A DNA stretch of 62,953 bases from Micromonosporaceae bacterium (GTDB lineage: Bacteria; Actinomycetota; Actinomycetes; Mycobacteriales; Micromonosporaceae): positions 1-62,953 of the forward strand of contig WHTQ01000014.1 in NCBI GenBank assembly GCA_009377645.1, written 5' to 3'. A program made the position numbers and the translations under genes. Position 1 is the first letter of the stretch. The number at the start of each line of letters is the position of its first letter. Under the pieces are notes generated by a model that ran no database searches, was not told the origin of the DNA, and saw only the letters and a list, made by a program, of their open reading frames with translations. Shown piece after piece: positions 51,760 through 61,190 of this stretch.

Positions 51760-52719
51760 TCATGATTGGAGCTGGTCCCAGACCTCGCGATCCCGTTCCG
51801 GGGTCCAGATCCGGGGCCAGTCCACACCGGACAGCTCGTCCCACAGCCGGGACACGTTGAACGGCAGGCAGTGCTCGAAGATCGGCCAGCTTCCGTACTG
51901 CGGGGCGAGCGCGGCGTGGGCGGCCGCGAACGCCTCGGCCAGCGCGCCACCGCGCTGGTGCACCGCGCCCACCTCGGCCCGCAGCACCGCCAGGAAGTGG
52001 CGGGTCTGGGCGATCGCCTCGGCCACCGCGACCGTGCCGCGCGCCACCGCCCCCCGCCCGCCGACCAGCGTCTCGGCGCCCAGCGCCGCCACCGCGTCCA
52101 GGGTCGGACCGGCCCAGTCGGCGTGGAACGCGTCCCCGGTGTAGAGCGCGGCCTGCGACTCGACCAGGTCGCCGGCGAACAGCACCCGCTGGGCCGGCAG
52201 CCAGGCCACCAGGTCGCCGGCGGTGTGCCCGCGTCCGGCGTACCCGAGCACCAGCTCGCCCCGCTCGCCCCCGAGCGGGATCGTCAGCCGGTCGGAGAAG
52301 GTCACGGTCGGCCAGGTCAGCCCGGGGATGGAGGCGGGCTCCACGAACAGCCGCGGCATCCGGGCCAGCTCGCTGCGCCAGTCCTGCTCGCCCCGCTCGG
52401 CGATCAGGTCGTGGGTCCGCTCATGGGCCACGACCACCGGGGCGCCGAACGCCGAAGCGCCCAGCGTCCGGACCGCGTGGTAGTGCGACAGCACCAGGTA
52501 GCGCACCGGCTTGGTGGTGTGCTCGCGCAGCCGGGCCAGCCAGGCCGCCGCGGCGACCGGCGTGGCCAGCGCCTCGATGCAGACCAGGAAGTCCTCGCCC
52601 TCCACCGCGCCGACGTTCGGGTCGCCCCCGGCGGTCAGCGCATACACCCCGTCGGCCAGGACCTCCAGGGTCTGGGGCCGGTCCACGGTGTCGGCCGAGG
52701 ACGCGAACGGCTTTGCCAC
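51760..52719 (-). CDS. MBL-fold hydrolase
   Basis: A 319-residue metallo-beta-lactamase-fold protein. The metal motif is incomplete: LSHYHAVRTLG replaces the usual HxHxDH, so the second metal ligand set is altered; AGDLVES supplies the bridging Asp. Similar variants exist in catabolic MBL enzymes, often next to flavin monooxygenases. It may open a ring-cleavage intermediate or an ester. First gene of the two-gene unit. Confidence 0.85.
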   Translation of the reverse strand: MAKPFASSADTVDRPQTLEVLADGVYALTAGGDPNVGAVEGEDFLVCIEALATPVAAAAWLARLREHTTKPVRYLVLSHYHAVRTLGASAFGAPVVVAHERTHDLIAERGEQDWRSELARMPRLFVEPASIPGLTWPTVTFSDRLTIPLGGERGELVLGYAGRGHTAGDLVAWLPAQRVLFAGDLVESQAALYTGDAFHADWAGPTLDAVAALGAETLVGGRGAVARGTVAVAEAIAQTRHFLAVLRAEVGAVHQRGGALAEAFAAAHAALAPQYGSWPIFEHCLPFNVSRLWDELSGVDWPRIWTPERDREVWDQLQS

Positions 52720-52797
52720 GCCCCCATCATGCCCCAGCCGGTGGCGGGCACAGCCACTCCATCGTCCGACCCGATCGGCGGGTGTGGTCGGGCCGGG

Positions 52798-53289
52798 TCA
52801 GTCGTCGGCCCGCTCGATGGCGCGCTGGATCGCCCGGTAGATCCGGCCGAACCGGGCGGTGTCGGCGGTCCGCAGGAGCAGCAGGTCGTGGTCCCCGTCG
52901 GGGCGGCGCCACCGGACCCAGATCTCCCGGACCGTGGTGCCCCGGTCGTACGAGCGCTCCAGCGCCATCATCGGGATCTCGATCACCGGAGCCAGCAGCA
53001 TCAGCAGCACCAGGCCCAGCACCACCACCCCGACCGCCACCCCGATCTGGGCCGCCAGCCCGCGCTCGGCGAACACCAGCGTGGCCAGCACCACCGCGCC
53101 CGCGACCACCGGCACGGTCAGCAGCGCGATCAGCCCGAACCGGGCCACCCGCCGGGAGGCGGTCCGCACGGTGGGCCGGCCTCGCACATGCCAGACCAGG
53201 CTGAGCTCGGCGATCGGGAGCACGGTGGTGCCGACCTGCACCGCGGTGCCGGTGACCCGGACCGCGCCGTCCTGGTAGTAGGTGGGCAC
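52798..53289 (-). CDS. DUF6232-family membrane protein
   Basis: A 163-residue protein of the DUF6232 pattern: a small beta domain (MPTYYQDGAVRVTGTAVQVGTTVLPIAELSLVWHVRGRP), two central helices (ARFGLIALLTVPVVAGAVVLATLVF and GVAVGVVVLGLVLLMLLAP) and a C-terminal domain ending in RTADTARFGRIYRAIQRAIERA. Function unknown. Separated from the multicopper oxidase by 29 bases on the same strand. Confidence 0.85.
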   Translation of the reverse strand: MPTYYQDGAVRVTGTAVQVGTTVLPIAELSLVWHVRGRPTVRTASRRVARFGLIALLTVPVVAGAVVLATLVFAERGLAAQIGVAVGVVVLGLVLLMLLAPVIEIPMMALERSYDRGTTVREIWVRWRRPDGDHDLLLLRTADTARFGRIYRAIQRAIERADD

Positions 53290-53318
53290 CCTTCCAGGCT
53301 AGGGCTCGGCCCGCGGTC

Positions 53319-54830
53319 TCAGCCGTGGTTGTGGCCGGTCGAGTCTGGGCTGCCCGGCGACTGCCCGGGCTCGAGCACCACGAACTGGCCCATCATCCCG
53401 GAGTCCTCGTGCAGCAGCAGGTGGCAGTGGTACATGTACGGCAGGTCCGGGTCGGTGTGCTCGTCGAACCGCACCGCGATCTCGTGCCGGGCGTCCGGCT
53501 GCAGGTAGATGGTGTCCTGCCAGCCCCGCAGGTCGGCCAGCGGCTCCTGACCGTCCACCGCCACCACCTGGAACTGGACCCCGTGCATGTGGAAGTTGTG
53601 CGGCTGCCCGCCCTGGTTGGTGACCTCCCAGACCTCGGTGGTGCCGGCGGTGACCCCGACGTCGATCCGGTCCATGTCCATCTGCTCGCCGTTGATGTTG
53701 GTGCCGGAGAACCGGAACGAGCGGGTCTGCACCACCTCGGTCAGGTCCGGCGCGGGCACCTCCGCCAGCCGCTCCGGCACCGGCGGGCTGGCCGCCAGCT
53801 CGCCGGCCGCCCGCAGCTGCAGGATGTCCAGCGTGTCGTCGCCGCCCAGGAAGTGGCCGAACGGGCCGGCCCCGAGCGGCGGTGGGAAGCTGCGCAGCAC
53901 GGTCTGCTCGCCGGGCGCCATCGTGACCACGATCTCCGCCCGGTCGGCGGGGGAGAGCATCACCCGGTTGGCCGGGCGTGGCTCGGGCAGCAGCCCACCG
54001 TCGCTGCCGATCACCTGGAACTCCCGGCCGTCGGCGAACCCGAACTGGTAGCTGCGGGCGGTGGAGGCGTTCAGCAGCCGCAGCCGTACGCGTTCGGTGG
54101 TCACGTCCAGGTACGAGCCGACCGTGCCGTTGACCGCAACCTCGTCCCCGAGCAGGCCGATCGAGCTGAGGAACCCCGGCCGGTCGTCCAGCTGCCCGTC
54201 GCCGGTGAACTTCTTGTCCTGCACGATCACCGGGAAGTCGTCCACCCCGTACTCCTGGGGCAGCGCCAGCTCCCGGGACGGCGCGTCGTCGAGGATGAAC
54301 ATGCCGGCCAGCCCCCGGTAGACGTGCTTCTCGGTCTGGCCGTGCGGGTGCGGGTGATACCACAGGGTGGCCGCCGGCTGGTCGACCTGCCAGGTCGGGG
54401 ACCAGGTCCCGTCGGCCGGCACCGGCTGGTGTGGACCACCGTCCATCCGGGCCGGCAGCTCCATCCCGTGCCAGTGCACCGAGGTCGGCTCGGAGAGCTG
54501 GTTGTGGACGTTGACCAGCACCTGCTCACCACGCTCCGCCCGCAGCGTCGGGCCCAGGTAGCCGCCGTTGAACCCCCAGGTCGGGGTCGGCCGGTCGCGC
54601 CCGAAGTCGTGGCTGCCGGCGGCCGCGGTCAAGTCGAAGACCCGCCGGCCGTCGGCGTCGATCTCGGAGGGTGCCAGCGGCGGCACCGCGAGCGGGGTGT
54701 CGAAGTCGATCTTCCCGGCAGTGTCGATCGGGGCCCGGTTCCAGAGCCAGGCGCCGGCCGCCACCGCGCCGCCGCACAGCAGCAGCCCGGTGACCGACCC
54801 GATTATCAGTAGCCGTCGCAACGCTCGCAC
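53319..54830 (-). CDS. Membrane-anchored multicopper oxidase
   Basis: A 503-residue CueO/laccase-like oxidase with an N-terminal transmembrane helix (residues 6-30). All copper motifs are present: HWHG, HPHPHG, HNFHMHG and HCHLLLHEDSGM with the type 1 Cys and axial Met. It would oxidise Cu(I), phenols or bilirubin-like substrates at the outer membrane face. GTG start. It lies upstream of the DUF6232 gene and next to aromatic catabolism genes, which may point to phenolic substrates. Confidence 0.92.
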   Translation of the reverse strand: MRALRRLLIIGSVTGLLLCGGAVAAGAWLWNRAPIDTAGKIDFDTPLAVPPLAPSEIDADGRRVFDLTAAAGSHDFGRDRPTPTWGFNGGYLGPTLRAERGEQVLVNVHNQLSEPTSVHWHGMELPARMDGGPHQPVPADGTWSPTWQVDQPAATLWYHPHPHGQTEKHVYRGLAGMFILDDAPSRELALPQEYGVDDFPVIVQDKKFTGDGQLDDRPGFLSSIGLLGDEVAVNGTVGSYLDVTTERVRLRLLNASTARSYQFGFADGREFQVIGSDGGLLPEPRPANRVMLSPADRAEIVVTMAPGEQTVLRSFPPPLGAGPFGHFLGGDDTLDILQLRAAGELAASPPVPERLAEVPAPDLTEVVQTRSFRFSGTNINGEQMDMDRIDVGVTAGTTEVWEVTNQGGQPHNFHMHGVQFQVVAVDGQEPLADLRGWQDTIYLQPDARHEIAVRFDEHTDPDLPYMYHCHLLLHEDSGMMGQFVVLEPGQSPGSPDSTGHNHG

Positions 54831-55103
54831 AGCAATTCATCCCCTTCACATCAGCACTGGTACGTGGACCAGGCTGACCGGTGCCGGGCGGTGTCGTCCA
54901 GGGTCCGGGGCCGATCCCAGGGACAGCCCAGGGGCGGCCTCCGGGATGCGCCCGGGGTGCTCCCGCAGAAACCCTGACCTGATCGGGGCGGACCCACCTA
55001 GGGTGGTCTGGCGGCTAGCCGGCCGGACGGGACAACGGTCTTCCTTCGGGGCTGAGCTGCCAATAGGCTGCCGGACAAGGTCACCCGTGCCGAGGGAGGT
55101 GGG
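54831..55103. other. Divergent promoter region, oxidase versus LuxR regulator 2
   Basis: 273 bases. Contains the small inverted repeat CCACCTAGGGTGG (54994-55006), a candidate operator, and the strong ribosome binding site GGGAGGTGGG just before ATG 55104. No gene fits. Confidence 0.45.
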
Positions 55104-58049
55104 ATGGCCACGCCCGCGGAGACTGGCGGTGCCGCTGCGCCGCAGCGGCTGCGGTCGCCGGTGCTGGTGGGGCGGGCGACGGAGCTGGCGCGGGCGGTGA
55201 CGGTTGTGTCGGCTCCACCGTCGGTGATGGTGATCGAGGGTGAGCCCGGAATCGGCAAGACCCGGCTGGTCAGCGAGCTGCGCGGACACGCCGACCTGCG
55301 CGGGCGACGGTTCGTGGTGGGCGGGTGCCGGCGGATCCGGGAGCCGTTCCCGCTGGGTCCGGTGCTGGAGGCGGTGCGCGCGCTGGGGGACGTCGTCACG
55401 CCGTCGTCCCTGTCACCGGTGATCGGAGCACTCCGCCCGCTGCTGCCCGAGATCGCCGGGCGGCTGCCGCCGCAGCTGCCTCCGCTCGACGACCGGCAGG
55501 CGGAGCGTCACCGGGTGTTCCGGGGCCTCGCGGAGCTGCTCGGCGCCGCTGGGCCGGCGGTGCTCGTACTCGAGGATCTGCACTGGGCCGACGAGCACAC
55601 GATCGACTTCCTCGGCTATCTGCTCGGCGACCCGCCGCGGCAGCTGTCGGTGGTGCTGACGTTCCGGGGCGAAGAGGTGGCGCCGGCGGTCCGGGTGTTG
55701 ACGTCGCGACTACCCGGCGAGGTGGCGCAGGGTCAGGTGGCGGTCGCGCCGCTGACCGACGGCGAGACCGGCGCGCTGGCCGCGGCCATCCTCGGCACCG
55801 ACCAGGTGTCGGGCGAGTTCGCCAGCTACCTGTGCGCTCGGGCATCTGGCCTGCCGCTCGCCGTCGAGGAGCTGCTGGCGCTGCTCCGGGCACGCGGCAC
55901 GCTCGCGCCCGTCGGCGGGCGTTGGGCGCGCCGCACCCTGGACAAGCTGGACGTGCCGATCGGGATCCGGGACTCGGTGCTCGAGCGGGCCAGCCGGCTC
56001 TTCGCCGACAGCCGGGCGATGCTGCAGGCGGCGGCCGTGCTGCAGCTGCCGGTGGAGGTGCCGGTGCTGACCGCGACCGGCACGCTCCCCGAGCCGCGGG
56101 CGCGGGCGGCGCTGACCGAGGCGCTCGAGTCCGGCCTCCTGTCCTGGCAGGACGGTCGGGTCGGGTTCCGGCACGCGCTGGCGATCCAGGCGGTGTACGA
56201 GGACGTCCCGCCGCCCCGCCGCCAGCAGCTGCACGCCCGCGCCGCGGCCGCCGTGGCGGCTCGGCAGCCGGTACCGCTGGGTCAGCTCGCCCACCACCTC
56301 CGGCACGCGGGGGACCTCGAGGCCTGGGTGGACGCCGCGGAGCGGGCCGCCGACCAGGCCGCGGAGCTGGGTGACCACGACGAGGCGGTGCGCCTGCTCG
56401 AGGACGTGCTCCGGCACGCTCCGTTGTCCGTTGACCATCGGGTTCGGCTCACCGTCCGACTCGGATGGGCGGTGGCGCGGGCGACCCACCGAGCCGACAC
56501 CGACCCGAGCGACCTGCTGGCCAGCGCGCTCGAACCGCCGCATGTCCTGCCGCCGGAGCTGCGTGGCGAGCTGCGTTTCCTGCAGGGACTATTGCTTGAG
56601 CGCACCGGTGGCGACCCGGATGGCCAGCGCCGCAGGTTCGCCGAGGCGGTGGCGGATCTCGATGGTCGACCGGGGTTGAAGGCGTTGGCGATGATCGGGC
56701 TGGCGGTGCCCAGGGTCGCCGGGGTGCCGCCCGCCGAGCACCGGCGCTGGCTGGACCGGGTGGTGGAGATTCTCCCCGAGATCGACGCACCGAAGTTGCG
56801 GCTGTCGGTGCTCGGCAAGGTTGCCATGATGCTGAACGCCGTGGGGGACCCGCGGTGGCGGCGCCTGGCCGACCAGATCCGCGACGAGGCCGGCTCGGAC
56901 GCGCGGCACAGCGGCGGGTGGGACGCGCTCGCGTCGGTGGGGGCGGAAGCCTGCTACTCCGGTCATCATCAGGATGCCGAGCAGCTGCTGGACACGGCGC
57001 TGGCCGGCGCGGTCCAGGTCGAGAGCAGCGTCGCGCAGATGATGTGCCGGCGCTCGCAAGCCCTGCTCGGCTACTGCCGCGGTGCCTGGCACGGGCTGGC
57101 CGAACACGCCGCGCAGCTGGGCGACGAGCTGCGCGACCACGCGTACCTCCGCTGCGACGTGGATGTGGTGGTCGCCTGCCTGGCGCTGGCCCACGGGGAG
57201 CTGGACGACGCGGCAGCCCGGCTCGGTGCGCTGGTCGGGTCGGCGGAGACCGCGATCGACCTCGACCTGCTGCCGGTCGCGATGACCAGCTTCGTCCGGC
57301 TGGAACTCGCCCGCGGGGAGGTGGACGCGGCGGTGGCAGCGGTGACCAGGTGGGTGCCCGCCTGGGAGTCGCACCGGATCCTGCCGCCGGCGGTGCGGGC
57401 GCTTCCCTCGGCGGTCGAGGCGATGCTGGCGGGCGGCCAGGCACCGGAGGCGCGTGCGCTGGCGCAGCGGTGGGCGCGGCTGGTACGCGATCTCGACGCG
57501 CCACTGGCACCGGCGGTACTGAGTCAGGCCCGCGGATCGCTGGCGGCCGCCGCCGGTCGGTGGGATCGGGCAGCTGACATGTTTCTCACCGCGGCCGAAC
57601 GCTACCGGGCGCTGCGGTGCCCGTACGAAGCGGCGCAGGCGCGCGAGCACGCGGCGCGGTGCTGGTTCGCGGCCGGCGATGCTCGGGCGCAGCCGACGCT
57701 GCGGGCTGCGCTCGGCAGCTACCAGGAGCTGGGGGCGGTGTGGGACGTCGACCGGGTGGCCGGGCTGGCCCGGCAGCAGGGGGTCTCACTGCCGGCTCGG
57801 CACCGGGGTGGGCGCCGCGGCTACGGCCCTGACCTCTCCCCCCGGGAGCGTGAGGTAGCCGAGCTGGTGGCCACCGGGCGCACCAACCGCGAGATCGCTC
57901 GGGACCTCTACTTGTCGACGAAGACCGTCGACAAGCACCTCAGCGCCGCGCTGCGCAAGCTCGGGCTGCGCTCGCGGGCGGCGCTGGCGCATCATCTCGC
58001 CGGCGAGGTCCCGCCGGCCGCGGCCAATTCTGGGGAATCTTTCCCATAG
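55104..58049 (+). CDS. Large AAA/LuxR-family transcriptional regulator, paralogue 2
   Basis: A 981-residue paralogue of the regulator at 24447-27407. Domain order is identical: VLVGRATELARAVTVV, Walker A EGEPGIGKTRLVSEL, Walker B VLVLEDLHWADEHTIDFL, a long helical repeat region and a LuxR HTH (LSPREREVAELVATGRTNREIARDLYLSTKTVDKHLSAALRKLGL). The near-identical phrases IREPFPLGPVLEAVR, LTFRGEEV and RGYGP-LSPREREVAE show a duplication origin. ATG 55104 has a strong ribosome binding site. It ends 25 bases before a truncated subtilisin gene. Confidence 0.9.
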   Translation: MATPAETGGAAAPQRLRSPVLVGRATELARAVTVVSAPPSVMVIEGEPGIGKTRLVSELRGHADLRGRRFVVGGCRRIREPFPLGPVLEAVRALGDVVTPSSLSPVIGALRPLLPEIAGRLPPQLPPLDDRQAERHRVFRGLAELLGAAGPAVLVLEDLHWADEHTIDFLGYLLGDPPRQLSVVLTFRGEEVAPAVRVLTSRLPGEVAQGQVAVAPLTDGETGALAAAILGTDQVSGEFASYLCARASGLPLAVEELLALLRARGTLAPVGGRWARRTLDKLDVPIGIRDSVLERASRLFADSRAMLQAAAVLQLPVEVPVLTATGTLPEPRARAALTEALESGLLSWQDGRVGFRHALAIQAVYEDVPPPRRQQLHARAAAAVAARQPVPLGQLAHHLRHAGDLEAWVDAAERAADQAAELGDHDEAVRLLEDVLRHAPLSVDHRVRLTVRLGWAVARATHRADTDPSDLLASALEPPHVLPPELRGELRFLQGLLLERTGGDPDGQRRRFAEAVADLDGRPGLKALAMIGLAVPRVAGVPPAEHRRWLDRVVEILPEIDAPKLRLSVLGKVAMMLNAVGDPRWRRLADQIRDEAGSDARHSGGWDALASVGAEACYSGHHQDAEQLLDTALAGAVQVESSVAQMMCRRSQALLGYCRGAWHGLAEHAAQLGDELRDHAYLRCDVDVVVACLALAHGELDDAAARLGALVGSAETAIDLDLLPVAMTSFVRLELARGEVDAAVAAVTRWVPAWESHRILPPAVRALPSAVEAMLAGGQAPEARALAQRWARLVRDLDAPLAPAVLSQARGSLAAAAGRWDRAADMFLTAAERYRALRCPYEAAQAREHAARCWFAAGDARAQPTLRAALGSYQELGAVWDVDRVAGLARQQGVSLPARHRGGRRGYGPDLSPREREVAELVATGRTNREIARDLYLSTKTVDKHLSAALRKLGLRSRAALAHHLAGEVPPAAANSGESFP

Positions 58050-58074
58050 CTACCACCGCTGCCGCGCCGCGAGC

Positions 58075-59718
58075 ATGTCGGTGTGCACAGAACCGCACCT
58101 GGTCCAGGACGGCCACCCCGGCTGGGTTCCGTTCACCGGCTCGCAGGACCTCCCGCTGGTCGACGTCGGAACCGGCTCGGTCGACGAGCTCGCCGGCCTC
58201 GACCTGGCCGGCAAGCTGGCCCTGCTGGAGGCGGACGGGACCTTCGACAACCCGTTCGGCGCCGCGGCGTGCGGGGTCGACATCGTGATGATCCAGAACG
58301 TCCGGGACGCGGGAGCCGCCGGGCTGGTGGTGTTCCCGTCCCCGGACCACGTGTGCGCGCCGCTGCCGATCCCACTCCGGATCGTGCAGGAGCAGTTCAC
58401 CGGCCCGGCCAAGGAGGTCGGGATTCCCAACGTGCACGTCTCGACGCAGGAAGGTCTCGACCTGCGGGCCCAGCTGGCCGCCGAGCCGGTCACGGTCCGG
58501 GTGGACGGCACGCCGGAGACCCCCTACTCGTACGTGCTCAAGCCCTACGAGGAGGGACATGTGCCCGACTCACTGCACTACACGCTCACCGACGCGCAGC
58601 TCGCCGCGGTCGAGCTGGACTTCCACGCCCCCCGGCCCACCACGTTCAGGCAGCACCGGAGCGTCTGGAAGCCGGACGACCTGGTCAAGGCGGCGCTGCG
58701 CCTGTCGGACCACGGCGCACCGGCGTTCGTCGGCCCCCGGAGCCACACCGAGTACTTCGGACCGGTCTCCCGCGAGGTGCTCCACACCCGCAGCGGTCTC
58801 GGACGCCAGGGTGGGCTGGCACCCGAGGGCTACCGCAACCGGATGCAACGGGCATCGTTCCCGGAGATCTTCGACCAGCCCGCCCAGGCGCGGCAGCAGT
58901 GGTACCTCCCGCCGAAGACCCCCGGAGCCAGATCGGCACCGGAGGCCGTCTACGACCTGGTCGGTCCCGACGCGCTCCAGTCGCTGGGGATGTGCACCCT
59001 GTGTCGCCAGAGCGGCATCCTGTTGACCCACCTCCCGCTGGTGACCGGCGGTCCGGGCAGCTGGCAGCATGACCTCGGTGCGGGCTCGTCGGCGTCCCTG
59101 GCCGAGGAGGGCTTCTTCGACCTCGAGTTCCGCCTGTTCCGGGACGGCGCGGAGATCGCGCCGGTCCCCGGGTTGCCGTGGGCAGTGTTCCCGATGCCCG
59201 CGGCACCGGGCAGCTACCGGATGACCGCACAGGGCCCGCAGACCGAGGTGACCTGGACGTTCACCTCGTCGGAGCCGGTCGAGGACACCCGGCGGCCCGG
59301 CCACACCTGTTTCATGGAGCTGATCTCCGGCTCCACCGATCCGTGCTCACCCGAGCCGATCGTGTTCGCCAGCTACGACCTGGCGGGCAGCCTGGAGCTG
59401 GACAACACGGTGCTCGCACCGGGCGCGCAGCGGTTCAGCGTGCACGCCTACCACTCGCCGTCGACCGCACCGATGCCGGAGATCGCCGGGTTGGAGCTGT
59501 CGGTCTCCTACGACGGCGAGCAGTGGTCCCCGGCCCGGGTGCGGCCGGCCGGCGACGGGCGGTTCGAGGTCACGCTGGTCCACCCACCGGCCCGGGCCCG
59601 CGCCTCGGACCAGGTCAGCCTGCGGGTTGAGGCGTGGGACGAGGCCGGCAACCGGATCGAGCAGATCACCCGGGACGCCTTCATCCTGACCGACCGGGTC
59701 CCGGGCGGCGCCCTCTAA
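58075..59718 (+). pseudogene. C-terminal remnant of a large secreted subtilisin (S8) protease
   Basis: The 547-residue frame from ATG 58075 has no signal peptide and no catalytic Asp, His or Ser. It contains a PA-type insert (LAGLDLAGKLALLEAD, RDAGAAGLVVFPSPDHVC) and then C-terminal beta modules (SLELDNTVLAPGAQRFSVHAYHSP and GLELSVSYDGEQWSPARVRPAGDGRFEVTLVHPP) characteristic of large exported S8 proteases. No ribosome binding site precedes the ATG and the frame is open back to the LuxR stop. The protease front end is thus missing; expression as a cytoplasmic fragment is possible but unlikely to be functional. Confidence 0.75.
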
Positions 59719-59727
59719 CGAAAGCCC

Positions 59728-59774
59728 GAGATCTTGGACGTTCGTGGCCCAGGGCCACGAACGTCCAAGATCTC
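59728..59774. terminator. 47-bp near-perfect palindrome between convergent genes
   Basis: GAGATCTTGGACGTTCG followed by TGGCCC (59728-59750), one A, then the exact complement (59752-59774). It lies between the ends of two converging genes and is a good bidirectional terminator, although its length and full perfection exceed ordinary terminators. Confidence 0.8.
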
Positions 59775-59784
59775 CCGGAAGGGG

Positions 59785-61047
59785 TCAGCCGCGCGGGTCG
59801 GCGACGGCACCCAGGAACAGCACCGTGCCGGTCTGGGAGTCGGAGATCGTGAACGCGAACGGGCGGTCCACCCGGAACGTGGTCTGCGGCTGGGCGGAGG
59901 TGACGCCCATCCCGCCGCCGGTCACCGCCGCCGCCTCGGTGCCGGCCTCGTCGACCGCGATGAAAGTCTTGTGCACCACCACGTCCAGGAACAGGTCGGC
60001 CGGCGACATCGGGGCGAAGTCGGCGGCGCCCGGGTCCATCGCCGGGCCGAGACCCAGCCGGTCCAGCGGCTCGTTCAACGGCTCGCCCCACTCCAGCGTG
60101 AACCGGGGCAGGGCCAGGTTGTCGACGGTCTGCTCGGTGAGGCTGTCGACCGCCGAGCGCCACTCGGCGGCGTCCAGCTCGGCCAGCAGCCCGGCCAGGT
60201 CCGCCTCCGGGTCCGGGAGCAGCACCTCCATCCCGTACCGGCCGTCCTGCCCGTACGGCAGCCGCAGCATCCGGTAGCCGTCCCGTTCCGCGTACGCCAG
60301 CTCCTGCTCCCGCAGCTGCATCAGCGGCACCGGCACCTGCTCCCCGCTAGCCAACGTGAACGGCTGCTCGAGGGTGTCGGCCGGGTCGAACTCGGTGGTC
60401 CACTGGCCCAGGAAGTAGACCGCGTTGAGCAGCACCATCGCCAGGTCCGGGTCGGGCATCCCGAGGTCGGCGGCGATCCCATCGATCCGGTCTTCGGTCT
60501 GCTCCCGGACCCAGGCGTCGACCGCCTCCGCGGTGGCCGGCGTGGCCAGGTCGGCGGTCTCGTGGGTGGCGCCGAACGTGTCCCGCACGAACGAGACGTA
60601 GTCCGGCTCGAACGGCACCTGGTCGTCGCCCCAGATCGCGTTGGCGACCGACAGCTCCACCTGGTCGGTGTCGGTGAGCGTGTCCAGCAGCGCCCCGGCC
60701 CGGACGTCCCGCGAGTCGTCCAGGTGCAGCACCTCGGCCATCGCGGTGGCGGTGTCGCCGCCGGCGCCGGCCAGCACCATCGCCAGCAGCGTCGCCACCG
60801 ACACCGGGGAGGTGACCGCGTTCTCGTCGCCGGCGGTGACCTCGCCCAGCAGCTCGAACCCGAACTCGTTGACCGAGTCGCCGACCGCCCGGGCGTCGGC
60901 CTCGCCGGCCAGCTCGGTCTCCAGCCCGACCAGGGCCGGGCTCGGCTCCGGCTCCGGCCCGCCACCCCCGTCGTCGGGCGCGGCGCAGCCGGCCACCAGC
61001 AGGCTTCCTACCAGCAGAGTCGCAGCAATCCGGGACACGGACAGCAA
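59785..61047 (-). CDS. Lipoprotein serpin (serine protease inhibitor)
   Basis: A 420-residue serpin with a lipoprotein signal (lipobox VAGC). Fold motifs are seen in order: TSPVSVATLLAMVLAGAGGDTATAMAEVLHL, SVANAIWGDD, NAVYFLGQWTTEF, LPRFTLEWGEPLNEPLDRLGL and the hinge EAGTEAAAVTGGGMGV, ending with FRVDRPFAFTISDSQTGTVLFLG. By counting from the hinge, the reactive bond is near a Thr-Ser pair at about residue 378, so it might trap proteases that prefer small residues, such as subtilisins. TTG 61047 has GGAGG eight bases upstream; GTG 61056 is possible. Bacterial serpins are uncommon and surface anchoring is notable. Confidence 0.85.
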   Translation of the reverse strand: MLSVSRIAATLLVGSLLVAGCAAPDDGGGGPEPEPSPALVGLETELAGEADARAVGDSVNEFGFELLGEVTAGDENAVTSPVSVATLLAMVLAGAGGDTATAMAEVLHLDDSRDVRAGALLDTLTDTDQVELSVANAIWGDDQVPFEPDYVSFVRDTFGATHETADLATPATAEAVDAWVREQTEDRIDGIAADLGMPDPDLAMVLLNAVYFLGQWTTEFDPADTLEQPFTLASGEQVPVPLMQLREQELAYAERDGYRMLRLPYGQDGRYGMEVLLPDPEADLAGLLAELDAAEWRSAVDSLTEQTVDNLALPRFTLEWGEPLNEPLDRLGLGPAMDPGAADFAPMSPADLFLDVVVHKTFIAVDEAGTEAAAVTGGGMGVTSAQPQTTFRVDRPFAFTISDSQTGTVLFLGAVADPRG

Positions 61048-61190
61048 GCCAACCACCTCCGCATCCTATGACGCCACCCGACCCGCCCGGGTTCCATCGG
61101 CCGGGTGACCAGTGGCGGGCCGGCGCGGGTGGGCGCCGGTGGGAACGTTCGGTCGCGCCGACCGGCCACTGGCGGGCTGGGTGGCGGGTG

